Of a DNA stretch of 64,000 nucleotides, positions 9,342 through 17,828 are shown in pieces (the stretch's first letter is position 1; the number at the start of each line of letters is the position of its first letter). This DNA comes from Versatilivorator sp963663845 (lineage in GTDB: Bacteria > Acidobacteriota > Terriglobia > Versatilivoradales > Versatilivoraceae). The stretch is taken from contig OY760650.2 in the NCBI GenBank assembly GCA_963663845.2, positions 1,984,001-2,048,000 of the forward strand, given 5' to 3'. Under the pieces are notes generated by a model. The model was not told where the DNA came from. It worked only from the letters and a program-made list of their open reading frames with translations, and ran no database searches. The position numbers were made by a program, and so were the translations under genes.

Positions 9342-10766
9342 ATGAATCTCCCATCCCGACCCATTTCCCGGCGGGCGATGCTGCGCCGAACGGCCTGCGG
9401 ATTCGGAGCCCTGGGACTGCAGGCCCTGCTGGCGCAGGACGCCGGCCTGCTGGCCGACTCCGCGCCTCGCAGTCCACTGGCTCCCAAGCTTCCCCACTTC
9501 AGCCCCCGGGCCAAGCGGGTCATCTTCGTGTTCATGCACGGCGGTCCTTCCCAGGTGGACACCTTCGACCCCAAGCCCCTGCTGGACCGGGATCACGGCA
9601 AGCCCATCCCCTTCAAGCTGTCGCTCCAGTTCTCTACCGAGGATCTGGGCGGCCTGATGAAGTCGCCCTTCGCCTTCCGCCGCTACGGTGAGAGCGGTAT
9701 TCCGGTCAGCGATCTCTTTCGCCAGGTGGGAGCCCACGCCGACGAGCTGTGCGTGATTCGCTCCATGGTGGGCGAGGGAGTGGACCATGGGGCGGCCCTG
9801 CTCCAGCTCAACACCGGCACGCTCAACTTCACCCTGCCCAGCATGGGGTCCTGGATCTTCTACGGCCTGGGGACCGAGAACCAGAACCTGCCCGGTTATA
9901 TCGAAATCAAGCCCTCCTATTACCACGGCGGGGCCCGGAACTGGCATTCCGGCTTTCTGCCGGGCGCCTACCAGGGGACTCCCATCGGCAACGACACGGT
10001 CAAGGTGCCGGATATTCAGGACAACCCCATCGAGCACCTGACCAGCGGAAACCTGACCTCGGAGCAGCAGCGCTACGAGCTGGAGATGCTGCAGAAGATC
10101 AACCGGCGCAACGCCCTGGACAACGATTTCGATCCCAAGCTGGAGGCCCGCATTCAGTCATTCGAGCTGGCCTTCCGCATGCAGATGGACGCCCCGGAGA
10201 TCCTGGATATCAAGGGGGAATCGGACGCCACCCGGAAGCTCTACGGTCTGGACGACAAGCGCACCCACGACTACGGCTGGCAGTTGCTGCTGGCCCGCAG
10301 GCTGGTGGAGAGGGGGGTTCGGGTGGTTCGCTGCTGGCACAGCTACAAGTGGGACCAGCACAGCGACCTGGCGCGGCTGCACGCCCAGAACGCCCGCGAG
10401 GTGGACAAGCCCATCGCCGGACTGTTGACCGACCTCAAGGCCCGCGGGCTGCTGAAGGATACGCTGGTGGTGTGGGGTGGCGAGTTCGGACGCACGCCCT
10501 TCGCCCAGCACGACGGCCGAGACCACAACCCCTACGGATACACCATGTGGATGGCCGGCGGCGGGGTCAAGCCGGGAACCACTTACGGGGCCACCGACGA
10601 ATTCGGCTATCACGCCGTGGAGGACCGCATGCACATCCACGACCTGCACGCCACCATCCTCCACCTGCTCGGCCTGGATCACCAGGCCCTCACCTACCAC
10701 CACGGCGGCCGCGACTTCCGCCTGACCGACGTCCACGGCGTGGTCGCCAAGAAGATCATGGCGTGA
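9342..10766 (+). CDS. DUF1501 (sulfatase-like) Tat-exported protein
   Basis: A DUF1501 protein of 474 residues with an alkaline-phosphatase/sulfatase-like fold. The N-terminus (ISRRAMLRRTACGFGALGLQ) is a plausible Tat signal, so it is probably exported folded. Family hallmarks are FVFMHGGPSQVDTFDPKP (about 62-80), VWGGEFGRTP and RDHNPYGYTMWMAGGG near the C-terminus, then DLHATILHLLGLDH. It is the second gene of the DUF1549-DUF1501 operon, and the two products are expected to act together outside the cytoplasm. The exact substrate is unknown. Confidence 0.9.
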   Translation: MNLPSRPISRRAMLRRTACGFGALGLQALLAQDAGLLADSAPRSPLAPKLPHFSPRAKRVIFVFMHGGPSQVDTFDPKPLLDRDHGKPIPFKLSLQFSTEDLGGLMKSPFAFRRYGESGIPVSDLFRQVGAHADELCVIRSMVGEGVDHGAALLQLNTGTLNFTLPSMGSWIFYGLGTENQNLPGYIEIKPSYYHGGARNWHSGFLPGAYQGTPIGNDTVKVPDIQDNPIEHLTSGNLTSEQQRYELEMLQKINRRNALDNDFDPKLEARIQSFELAFRMQMDAPEILDIKGESDATRKLYGLDDKRTHDYGWQLLLARRLVERGVRVVRCWHSYKWDQHSDLARLHAQNAREVDKPIAGLLTDLKARGLLKDTLVVWGGEFGRTPFAQHDGRDHNPYGYTMWMAGGGVKPGTTYGATDEFGYHAVEDRMHIHDLHATILHLLGLDHQALTYHHGGRDFRLTDVHGVVAKKIMA

Positions 10767-10835
10767 GCCGCCGAGCCCGGCCGAACCCGGGCCCGGCTTG
10801 CTTCTTTCCCCGCCGGGCTGTCCCCCGCGCAGGTC

Positions 10836-11198
10836 ATGACCGAAAGAGAGATCCTGATCAAGGCCGTTGATCGGGCCGTGGCCCAGGGCTGGCTGGGCAT
10901 TCGGGACATGGGCTACCGCTATGACGGGGTGATCCTCCACCAGGGAACGGTCCGGGTCAACGCCTCCCGGCTCGACAACAAGAGCTGGCTGTTCAACCAC
11001 CCCGACCGGATTCTGCTTTCCGAAGAGTTCGCAGAAGCCTTCTTCGGCAGCCACCCCCACCATTGGGTGGCCCTGGTCCACTGCTCCCGCTGCCGGGTGG
11101 AGTTCGAGTCCACCGACACCGAGCGCTGCTGGCAGTATCACCTGGACCAACTGCTTCTGTCGCCTCAACCCCTGAAGTATCTGGAGAGTTTTCTCTGA
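10836..11198 (+). CDS. hypothetical protein, 120 aa
   Basis: I do not recognise this protein. It is 120 residues, cytoplasmic in appearance, with no signal or membrane segment. It is mixed alpha/beta with many aromatic and histidine residues (HPHHWVALVHCSRC) and a single CXXC pair. It follows the DUF1501 gene by 69 bp on the same strand with a GCGCAGGTC stretch before the ATG. Coding use and third-position GC match its neighbours, which supports a real gene. Three-base periodicity ends at the stop, where non-coding DNA begins. Confidence 0.6.
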   Translation: MTEREILIKAVDRAVAQGWLGIRDMGYRYDGVILHQGTVRVNASRLDNKSWLFNHPDRILLSEEFAEAFFGSHPHHWVALVHCSRCRVEFESTDTERCWQYHLDQLLLSPQPLKYLESFL

Positions 11199-11767
11199 GC
11201 CGCGGTTTGGCAACCCGGCGTCGCCCCCCCACCGCATCAGCCTTCGCCTGACGGACAGGGCGCAGCCCGCAGTCGAACCGGTGGGGGGTAAACGCGGCGC
11301 TGCCTGAGTGAAGGTCAACGGTGCGTGGGGGGCGTTGTTTTGTTAACCCTGTGCGTTCCGGAAGGGCGCTTCTAATTCGCCGCATTCGCGGCTAGGTTGG
11401 CGCAGAATCGATACGACCCCGGGCTTCCGCCCGGGGCTACCCTGAGCCGCAGCTACGCAGCTCTATAAGGATGGCCTGTAGTAAGCGTTTCCTTGCCTAC
11501 CGACTCCAACCGCAGCTTCGCAGCTCTCACCTAACCCACGACACTGCAAAGGGAAACGTGCTTGTCTATTGGAATAATTCTCCGGAAGTCAGTCCGGAGA
11601 TCCCAGTCCAGCCGTGGGCGTAAGCCGGGCTCGGACCGGGCTGTGGCCCGGGATGAGCCATTGGGAAACAGTGTCCGACACGCCGAGCCGCGAAGGCGGC
11701 GGCAGCAAGTCGTTGACCGGCTGCCAAGGGGGACTGCAGGACGCGATGGGCCACGACAGACCCCTGG
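11199..11767. other. intergenic region with a second palindromic repeat family
   Basis: No convincing gene in 570 bp. A perfect inverted repeat CCCCGGGC-ttcc-GCCCGGGG lies at 11417-11436, followed by two copies of a cgcagct(a/t)cgcagctc motif (11449-11462 and 11511-11526). This palindrome differs from the GGAG-headed REPs found elsewhere in the window and looks like another dispersed REP class. The left part (11200-11330) may contain the transcription end of the preceding operon but no clear T-run terminator is visible. Confidence 0.6.
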
Positions 11768-12634
11768 CTATCCAATGGACTCCTGCTGCATTTCGGATTG
11801 GCGGGACTTGTCCTGAAGGTCGTAGAGGGAGACGAACTTTCCCTCATAGGTGGGAATGGGAAACTCGTTCATGGTGAAGCGGGCCACACTGCGGTGCTGT
11901 CCCCGAACCAGGCGGACATAGACCTCGCTGGTAGCCGTGTTCTGGCCGTCGTAGATGCGGAAGGCGTCGGCGGCCCGGTAGCTGAGGATGAGGGTTCGCC
12001 GCTGGCGGGAAGAGGTGTTGGGCGCCGAGGCATGGGGGGCCATGCAGTGCATGAAGATGGCGGTTCCGGCCGGGCCCTCCACAGGCACCGCCCCGGAGTC
12101 GTCCACCGGTTCGGTCACCCGTCCCTGGAAGAGGCCGTCGCGGGTGTGGCTCAGCAGGGGCCCGGCGTGGCGGCCCGGGATGATCTTGAGGCAGCCGTTG
12201 CTTTGGCCGGCGTCGTCCAGGTAGAAGAGGACCGCCAGCGAGTCCCGGTTGGTCAGGGGGTAGTAGGCAAGGTCCTGGTGCCACTCCACCACCGAGCCCA
12301 CGTCGGCCGGCTTCATGTTGATCTTGCTGTACTGGATCAGCAGGTCGGGCCCCAGGAGCTGCTCCACGCAGTCCAGCAGCCTGTCCGAGTGCGAAAGGCG
12401 GCCGAATTCCGGAACGTGGTGGCAGGGCTGGTAAATCCGCCTCACCCGGTTCCCCTCGGGGGGCTGGGCCGGTTCCATTTCCATCAGGGTGCTGTCGTGA
12501 TTCGCCAGGGTGTTCCCGGCGCAGATGCCGGCGATCTCTTCCCGGAACCGGCCGACCTCTCCTTCCGGCAGGAACCCCCGGCAGACGGTAAAGCCGTCGG
12601 TGCGGTATTGGCGAACCTGCTCTGAACTCAGCAT
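11768..12634 (-). CDS. phytanoyl-CoA dioxygenase (PhyH) family oxygenase
   Basis: A 288-residue Fe(II)/2-oxoglutarate-dependent oxygenase. It begins with the family opening 'LSSEQVRQYRTDGFTV'. The metal-binding HXD is in EWHQDLAYYP (about residue 118), and the distal histidine plus 2-oxoglutarate arginine fall in HASAPNTSSRQRRTL. Bacterial members hydroxylate varied small molecules, not only phytanoyl-CoA, so the substrate is open. The gene stands alone on the minus strand, 63 bp from the next small gene. Its downstream side faces the palindrome-bearing intergenic region. Confidence 0.88.
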   Translation of the reverse strand: MLSSEQVRQYRTDGFTVCRGFLPEGEVGRFREEIAGICAGNTLANHDSTLMEMEPAQPPEGNRVRRIYQPCHHVPEFGRLSHSDRLLDCVEQLLGPDLLIQYSKINMKPADVGSVVEWHQDLAYYPLTNRDSLAVLFYLDDAGQSNGCLKIIPGRHAGPLLSHTRDGLFQGRVTEPVDDSGAVPVEGPAGTAIFMHCMAPHASAPNTSSRQRRTLILSYRAADAFRIYDGQNTATSEVYVRLVRGQHRSVARFTMNEFPIPTYEGKFVSLYDLQDKSRQSEMQQESIG

Positions 12635-12697
12635 GTCTTCCTCCGTTCACGACTTCAGAGACGTGGGAATCAGCGCCAGGGCGTTGCCCGGCTTGGG

Positions 12698-12985
12698 TCA
12701 GGCGGCGGGGTCCTTGCGGCTGAATAGCGCCTGATAGAGGGCGTCGATCCGGGAATTCAGACCGCTGGCCATCGAGTCGATGCGGGAATTCAGGCGGCCT
12801 TCCATGGCGTCGATGCGGTTGTCCAGAGCATCGATACGGGCGTTGTTTTCCTTGATGTCCTGGCGGAGGCTAGTCGCGTCCTGGCGTTGGATACGAAACA
12901 GGAACAGCAGCAACCCCACCAGTATCCCCAACAGCGTGACGCCGGTTCCGATGACGGCAAGGATGATTTGGGCAGTGTCGCTCAC
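12698..12985 (-). CDS. small membrane protein with coiled coil
   Basis: A 95-residue protein with one hydrophobic helix at about 7-31 (ILAVIGTGVTLLGILVGLLL) and then a long heptad-patterned region in which near-repeats of 'RIDAL/RIDSM' recur about every 7-11 residues. It resembles phage-like or DUF1640-type tail-anchored coiled-coil proteins, but I cannot assign a family. It is probably a single-pass inner-membrane protein that oligomerises through the coiled coil. It is upstream of the PhyH gene on the same strand; co-transcription is possible. Confidence 0.65.
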   Translation of the reverse strand: MSDTAQIILAVIGTGVTLLGILVGLLLFLFRIQRQDATSLRQDIKENNARIDALDNRIDAMEGRLNSRIDSMASGLNSRIDALYQALFSRKDPAA

Positions 12986-13112
12986 GTAGCCAGTCTACCA
13001 CACTTGAAGGACGCCGGGCTTTCGATTAGACTGCCGTGGCGGCCGCAGAACCGGCGGGCCAAGGTCAGCACGACCGGTCGCAGACTCACCAGAAGCGAGC
13101 GGAGGTTGAACC

Positions 13113-13994
13113 ATGGGGCACAAGTACTCGGTGATTCTATGCACACTGGCGTCCACCGGCGGCAATGTCTGGGAGAGGCCGCGGGAGGTGCTGGAAGCGG
13201 TGGCCGAAGCGGGCTATGACGGGGTGGACCTGGATGCCGAGCCGGACCGCATCGAGGCCAGCCGGTTCAACGAAGTAAAGGAAATGGCCTTCTCGCTGGG
13301 CCTGAAGGTTCCGGCCCTGATCGGCGCCTGGGCGCCCTGGCACGCCGGGGAAGTCCGGGATCTGGCCTCCACCGACGAGACGGAGCGGCGTCACGGCGTG
13401 GACTATGCCAAGAAGAGCGTGGACCTGGCGGCCAGCTTCGAGGAGCCTCCCGTCTTCGAGATCGTGGCCTCGCCGGCCCAGTCGGAGTACCCGGTGACCA
13501 AGACGCCGATCCACCGGCTGCGGGCCAACTTCATCGAGTCCACCCGGGAAATCACCGAGTATGCGGCCGAGCGGCACGTCGATATCGCCATCGAGCCCAT
13601 CAACCGCTTCGAAGGGTACGCCGGTTTCCTCAACAGCCTGGTCGAAGGCAAGGGGATCGTGGACGAGATCGACGCCCCCAACCTGGGAGTGCTGGCCGAT
13701 TTCTTCCACGTGAACATGGAAGACGGCCCCCTGAACGACGCCCTGCGGGCGGCCGGCGACCGGCTCATGCACATCCACCTGGCGGACAACAACCGCCAGA
13801 CGCCCGGGACCGGCCACATTGATTTTCTGGATGTGGTGCGGACCCTCAACGCCATGAACTTCTCGGGCTACATTTCACTCGACAGCGTTCCCTGCAAGCC
13901 CGACTGGAGGACCGCTCTCACCGGCACCATCGACTTCATGAAGCAGATGGAGAAAATGGCGGCCTTGCAGGAGAGAATCGCCAAGGCCGTCTGA
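13113..13994 (+). CDS. sugar phosphate isomerase/epimerase (xylose isomerase-like TIM barrel)
   Basis: A 293-residue AP-endonuclease-2-superfamily TIM barrel. Typical segments are GYDGVDLDAEPD (strand 2), IAIEPINRFEGY with the metal-binding glutamate (about residue 162), LGVLADFFHVNMED with Asp/His ligands, and HIHLADNNRQTPGTGHIDF. Members isomerise or epimerise keto-sugars and related hydroxy-acids using a divalent metal. It opens a co-directional group with RraA, an Nramp-like transporter and an Ldh_2 dehydrogenase, suggesting breakdown of a sugar acid. The ATG is preceded by GAGGTTGAACC. Confidence 0.85.
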   Translation: MGHKYSVILCTLASTGGNVWERPREVLEAVAEAGYDGVDLDAEPDRIEASRFNEVKEMAFSLGLKVPALIGAWAPWHAGEVRDLASTDETERRHGVDYAKKSVDLAASFEEPPVFEIVASPAQSEYPVTKTPIHRLRANFIESTREITEYAAERHVDIAIEPINRFEGYAGFLNSLVEGKGIVDEIDAPNLGVLADFFHVNMEDGPLNDALRAAGDRLMHIHLADNNRQTPGTGHIDFLDVVRTLNAMNFSGYISLDSVPCKPDWRTALTGTIDFMKQMEKMAALQERIAKAV

Positions 13995-14053
13995 GCTCGC
14001 TCGGTGTTCCGTGACGGGACACCAACCCCCCGGCTGAAGGTCCAGGAGACCCC

Positions 14054-14752
14054 ATGTCCCCCCATTCGCGCCATTCGCCGGAAGTGCTCCAGGCCCTGCG
14101 AGCCTTCGATACGGCCACGGTTTCCAACGCCATCGAGAAGCTGGTCTTGCGGGACCGGGTCACCGGCTATGCCTCCAACCGGATCGCCTGCCAGTTTCCC
14201 CATCTCGAACCCATGGTCGGCTACGCGGTCACGGCGACCGCCGACAGCACCACTCCTGGCGACCGCAGGCCGCCTCGGGTGGACGAGTTGCTGGAAGTCC
14301 TGGAGGCCGCTCCCCGGCCGATCGTGCTGGTAATTCAGCACAATGGCCACCAGCGCGAGCGCTGCTGTGTCATCGGCGACATGTTCTGCTGCGTTCTGGA
14401 CAAGTTGGGCTGCGTCGGCATCGTTACCGACGTCAACGCGCGGGACAAGAGCGGCATCGCCCGCAGGACTCCCGAGTTCCAGGTCTTCAGCGCCGGTTGG
14501 GTGGCTTCCCACGGGTATCCCGCCTACCTCAGCTTCAACACCCCGGTGACGGTGGCCGGCCTCACCATCCACCCCGGCGATTTGCTGCACGGAGACGAGA
14601 GCGGCCTGATCACCATCCCGCAGGAGGCCGTCGATTCCCTGGCGGACGCGGCCCGGCAGGTGCAGGATGAGGAGGCGGAATTCTTCGACCTGGTGGAAAA
14701 CCGCTTCAGCCTGGATGCATTGAAACGGCGCATGCGACCGGACAAGCCCTGA
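14054..14752 (+). CDS. RraA family protein (aldolase/decarboxylase-like)
   Basis: A 232-residue RraA/HMG-aldolase-fold protein, once annotated as dimethylmenaquinone methyltransferase. The core motif GCVGIVTDVNARDKSG (about 119-134) corresponds to the family's G-X-V-T-D-G-X-X-R-D region. GDLLHGDESGLITIPQ near 177-192 is the second conserved block. Relatives are either RNase E inhibitors or 4-hydroxy-4-methyl-2-oxoglutarate/oxaloacetate aldolases. In this catabolic setting an aldolase or decarboxylase acting on a keto-acid is more likely. AGGAGA precedes the ATG; 60 bp separates it from the isomerase gene. Confidence 0.82.
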   Translation: MSPHSRHSPEVLQALRAFDTATVSNAIEKLVLRDRVTGYASNRIACQFPHLEPMVGYAVTATADSTTPGDRRPPRVDELLEVLEAAPRPIVLVIQHNGHQRERCCVIGDMFCCVLDKLGCVGIVTDVNARDKSGIARRTPEFQVFSAGWVASHGYPAYLSFNTPVTVAGLTIHPGDLLHGDESGLITIPQEAVDSLADAARQVQDEEAEFFDLVENRFSLDALKRRMRPDKP

Positions 14753-14787
14753 GCCGGCGAGCTTGCCGCGCGACAACCTCACCCCCC

Positions 14788-16158
14788 ATGAGCACCGACT
14801 CTCCCATCAGAAACGCACCGGCAAGGCCCTGGCCCATGCTGCTTGCCGTGGGGCCTGGAATCGTGCTGGCGGCCGGAGTGATCGGCTCGGGCGAGCTGAT
14901 CAATACGCCGCTTCAGGCGGCCCGGTTCGGCTTCGTGCTGCTGTGGGCGGTGCTGCTTTCCTGCGTGATCAAGTACTTTCTGCAGGTTGAGGTGGGCCGC
15001 TATTGCCTGGTCCACAACCGGACCGTCTTCGAGGCCCTGAGCCCCTTCCCCGGCCCCCGTTTGCGGCACACCTCCTGGCTGGCGTGGGCCTTCATGCTGG
15101 GATGGCTGCTGGCCCAGGTGGGCTCCTCGGGGCTGGTGGGAGCCATGGCGGGCCTGATGCACGGGATCCGGCCGCTTGCCTCCGACCCCATCGGGTCGGT
15201 TCAAGTCTGGGCGGTGGTCGTGGCCGCCGGGGTCCAACTGCTGCTCTGGCGAGGCATCTACGGGCGGCTGGAGAAGATGTTGATCGCCCTGGCCCTGCTG
15301 CTGAGCGTCTCGGCGCTGGTGGGCCTGGTCATGCTGCAAGGCACGCCCTTTCGGGTGAGCGGAGCCGACCTGTGGTCAGGACTGGGCTTCTCCCTGGGCG
15401 ACACCGACGTTCGCTTGGCGGCCTTTGCCGTCATCAGCCTCATCGGCGCCCTGGGGGTCTCGGGTGCGGAGCTGGTGGTCTATCCCTACTGGTTGCTGGA
15501 GAAGGGCTACGGCAGGCGCCTGGGGCCGCGGGATTCCGAGGGATGGGTGGAGCGGGCCCGGGGCTGGATCCGAATGCTCAAGGTGGATGCCGGCCTGGCC
15601 ACCCTGCTGGCCACGGTGGTGACGGCCGCCTACTTCATCCTGGGAGCGGCCATTCTCTTTCCCCTGGGCGTGACGCCGGCCGGCATCGGGGTGGTCGACC
15701 AGATTTCCTCCATCTTTACCGAGAGCTACGGCCCCTGGTCCAAGGGCATCTTCCTGGTCAGCGCCATGGCCACCCTGCTTTCCACCCTGCTGGCGGCCAC
15801 CGCCGTCAACGGGCGGATCATCACCGATTTCCTGTGCAGCCTGGGCCTGGTCGACCGCAGCCGCCCCCGGGCCGTGCGCCGATCGCAGCAGGTGGTCCAG
15901 ACAGCCTTTCTGGCGTCGGTGCTCACCCTCTACCTGCTGGTTCCCACGCGGCCCGCCCTGATGGTGCTGGTCAGCCACTACATCATCGGTGTGCTGGGCA
16001 CGCCCCTGGCCACCGTCGCCATCTGCTGGCTGGCCTTCCGCACCGAGCGGCCTCTGCGAATGAGTTGGCCGGTGGCGGTGCTGCTGCTGGCCTCGGCCGG
16101 GGTGATCATGGGATGCGTGGTCTTCGGACTGGCCGTTCAGGCCGGCTTGATCCGGTAG
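14788..16158 (+). CDS. Nramp-family (SLC11-like) transporter
   Basis: A 456-residue integral membrane protein with about 11 hydrophobic segments. The first helix carries GPGIVLAAGVIGSGELI, matching the unwound, substrate-binding TM1 of Nramp proteins; canonical Mn2+/Fe2+ transporters have DPGN there and Met in TM6, and here the aspartate is absent. This is therefore one of the Nramp-related proteins in which metal specificity is doubtful. It sits between RraA and Ldh_2, so it may import the organic substrate or a metal cofactor for the cluster; the sequence does not decide this. It is 36 bp from the RraA gene. Confidence 0.82.
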   Translation: MSTDSPIRNAPARPWPMLLAVGPGIVLAAGVIGSGELINTPLQAARFGFVLLWAVLLSCVIKYFLQVEVGRYCLVHNRTVFEALSPFPGPRLRHTSWLAWAFMLGWLLAQVGSSGLVGAMAGLMHGIRPLASDPIGSVQVWAVVVAAGVQLLLWRGIYGRLEKMLIALALLLSVSALVGLVMLQGTPFRVSGADLWSGLGFSLGDTDVRLAAFAVISLIGALGVSGAELVVYPYWLLEKGYGRRLGPRDSEGWVERARGWIRMLKVDAGLATLLATVVTAAYFILGAAILFPLGVTPAGIGVVDQISSIFTESYGPWSKGIFLVSAMATLLSTLLAATAVNGRIITDFLCSLGLVDRSRPRAVRRSQQVVQTAFLASVLTLYLLVPTRPALMVLVSHYIIGVLGTPLATVAICWLAFRTERPLRMSWPVAVLLLASAGVIMGCVVFGLAVQAGLIR

Positions 16159-16216
16159 GTTGGCGCGGCCGTGGGGCCGTTCCAAACCCGTCCATTTTCT
16201 GCGACAGGACACCAAC

Positions 16217-17263
16217 ATGATCCTGCGAACGGCGGAGGCGCTCCGACAACTCACCTCCCGAATCCTGTCAGCCGCCGGCGCCGACCGGTCCAACGCCCAA
16301 GAGGTCGCCGAGCACCTGGTGCTGGCCAACCTCAAGGGGGTGGACACCCACGGCATCTGGCACATCCCCGGGTACGCGAAGGCCATCCGGGCAGGTCAGC
16401 TCGCCGCCGCCCAAAAGCCGGCGATTCTTGAAGAGAGGCCCAACACGGCCCTGATCTCCGGTCAGTGGACGTTCGGGCAGGTGGCGGCCCGGTTCGCCAT
16501 GGAGACCGCCATCCGCAAGGCCGGCCGGGAACAGGTGGCCCTGGTGGGTTTGGTGCAGGCCCACCACGTCGGACGACTGGGCCACTACGCGGAAATGGCC
16601 GCCGCCGAGAAGATGATCTCCATGGTCTGGGTGGGAGGCCTGAGCCAGCACCAGCCCAGGGTGATGCCCTTCGGAGGCAGCCGCCGGTTCCTGCACACCA
16701 ATCCCATCGCCCTGGGAATCCCCGCGGGAGACGAACCTCCCATGGTGGCCGACTTCGCCACGTCGGCCATCTCGGGGGTCAAGGTCGACAACGCCTTCAG
16801 CCGGGGGGAATCGCTTCCTCCGGGTTGCATCGTGGACAAGGAGGGCCGGCCCACCACCGACCCGGCCGACTTTTTCGACGGGGGCGGCCACACCCCTTTC
16901 GGGCAGCACAAGGGCTGGGCCATCATGCTGGCGGCCGAGTTCCTGAGCCGCATCCTGCTGGGCTCCGATTCCCATGCCGACCCCGAGACCTCCGACGACG
17001 TGCTGCGCCACCAGGGGGACACCTTCCTGGTCTTTCGCGCCGACCTGTTCCAGTCCTACCCGACCTTCGCCCGGCGCGCCGACCAGATGCAGCAGCGGGT
17101 GCGGTCGGTGCCCCCGGCGCCGGGATTCAAGGAGGTGCGGGTCCCGGGAGATCCCGAGGTCGAGACGCAGGCTCGAAGGGAACGGGAGGGCATCCCCATC
17201 GCCGAGGACGTCTGGGACAGGGTGGTGGAGACCGCGGAATCCCTGGGGATCCATGATTGTTGA
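16217..17263 (+). CDS. Ldh_2 family malate/L-lactate/ureidoglycolate dehydrogenase
   Basis: A 348-residue NAD(P)-dependent 2-hydroxyacid dehydrogenase of the Ldh_2 fold (unrelated to classical LDH). Seen in order: VDTHGIWHIPGY (about 39-50), VQAHHVGRLGHYAEMAA (114-130, with the catalytic histidine), FLHTNPIALGIP, DFATSAISGVKV and FGQHKGWAIMLAAEFLSRIL. Family members oxidise malate, lactate, sulfolactate or ureidoglycolate. The start at 16217 follows the family N-terminus and drops an unlikely 19-residue extension. It is the last gene of the isomerase-RraA-transporter cluster. Confidence 0.88.
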   Translation: MILRTAEALRQLTSRILSAAGADRSNAQEVAEHLVLANLKGVDTHGIWHIPGYAKAIRAGQLAAAQKPAILEERPNTALISGQWTFGQVAARFAMETAIRKAGREQVALVGLVQAHHVGRLGHYAEMAAAEKMISMVWVGGLSQHQPRVMPFGGSRRFLHTNPIALGIPAGDEPPMVADFATSAISGVKVDNAFSRGESLPPGCIVDKEGRPTTDPADFFDGGGHTPFGQHKGWAIMLAAEFLSRILLGSDSHADPETSDDVLRHQGDTFLVFRADLFQSYPTFARRADQMQQRVRSVPPAPGFKEVRVPGDPEVETQARREREGIPIAEDVWDRVVETAESLGIHDC

Positions 17264-17319
17264 GGGGGGGGCTGGGTAGATCTCTACAATCCCGGAGAAG
17301 CGACATGCCCAAGACAGGC

Positions 17320-17800
17320 AAGCAGCGCCCCCGCCCCCCACGACGGGGCGGATCATACGAGGGTGAAACACCCCATCGTCAATAAAGGCGAACCACGAAT
17401 GCACACGAATAGACACGAAAACCGATGGACCTCCTTGGCTGCGACGACGTCACGGGAGGAAGCCCCCCGGGAGCGCGGGCGTCCCGCCCGCACAACACTG
17501 GCACAGCTTTACCCCTCTCCTCGACCCGGCTCGACCGGCAACAGCCCCACGATTCCGCTGCAGCCGAGCCCATGGGGTTCCCGCCGGCAGGGTGGCCGGG
17601 CGCCGCATCACGGGGAAACTGGGCGGCCACCCAACGCAGAGGATGCGGGCGAGACGCCCGCGCTCCCGGAGGGGCGTCTCCTCCCATCCTTCTTGCTCCG
17701 CGAGGAGGCACTGCCCCTGCCGATGCGGCAGTGCCGTCCCGCTTCGTATGTCTTCGTGGATCACTCTTTTTTCTGTTTGTTTCAGGGAGGTTGATATTCA
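17320..17800. repeat. complete REP unit (inverted REP pair)
   Basis: The forward REP is at 17470-17491 (GGAG head, palindrome GCGGGCG-tcc-CGCCCGC) and the inverted REP at 17645-17666, with the same spacer and flanks as the units at 558-973 and 41973-44330. The leader at 17330-17362 (ccccccacgacggggcggat) and the T-rich tail near 17765-17785 are conserved with the other copies. It fills the gap between the Ldh_2 gene and the PQQ-propeller gene. Any upstream extension of the latter into this repeat is spurious. Confidence 0.88.
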
Positions 17801-17828
17801 CAAACGGACACCAAGAACGACGGAGGGT

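Noticed and set aside
17592..17828. N-terminal extension of the PQQ-propeller protein
   Set aside because: The extension is REP-unit DNA; the lipoprotein signal starts at 17829 after a good ribosome site.
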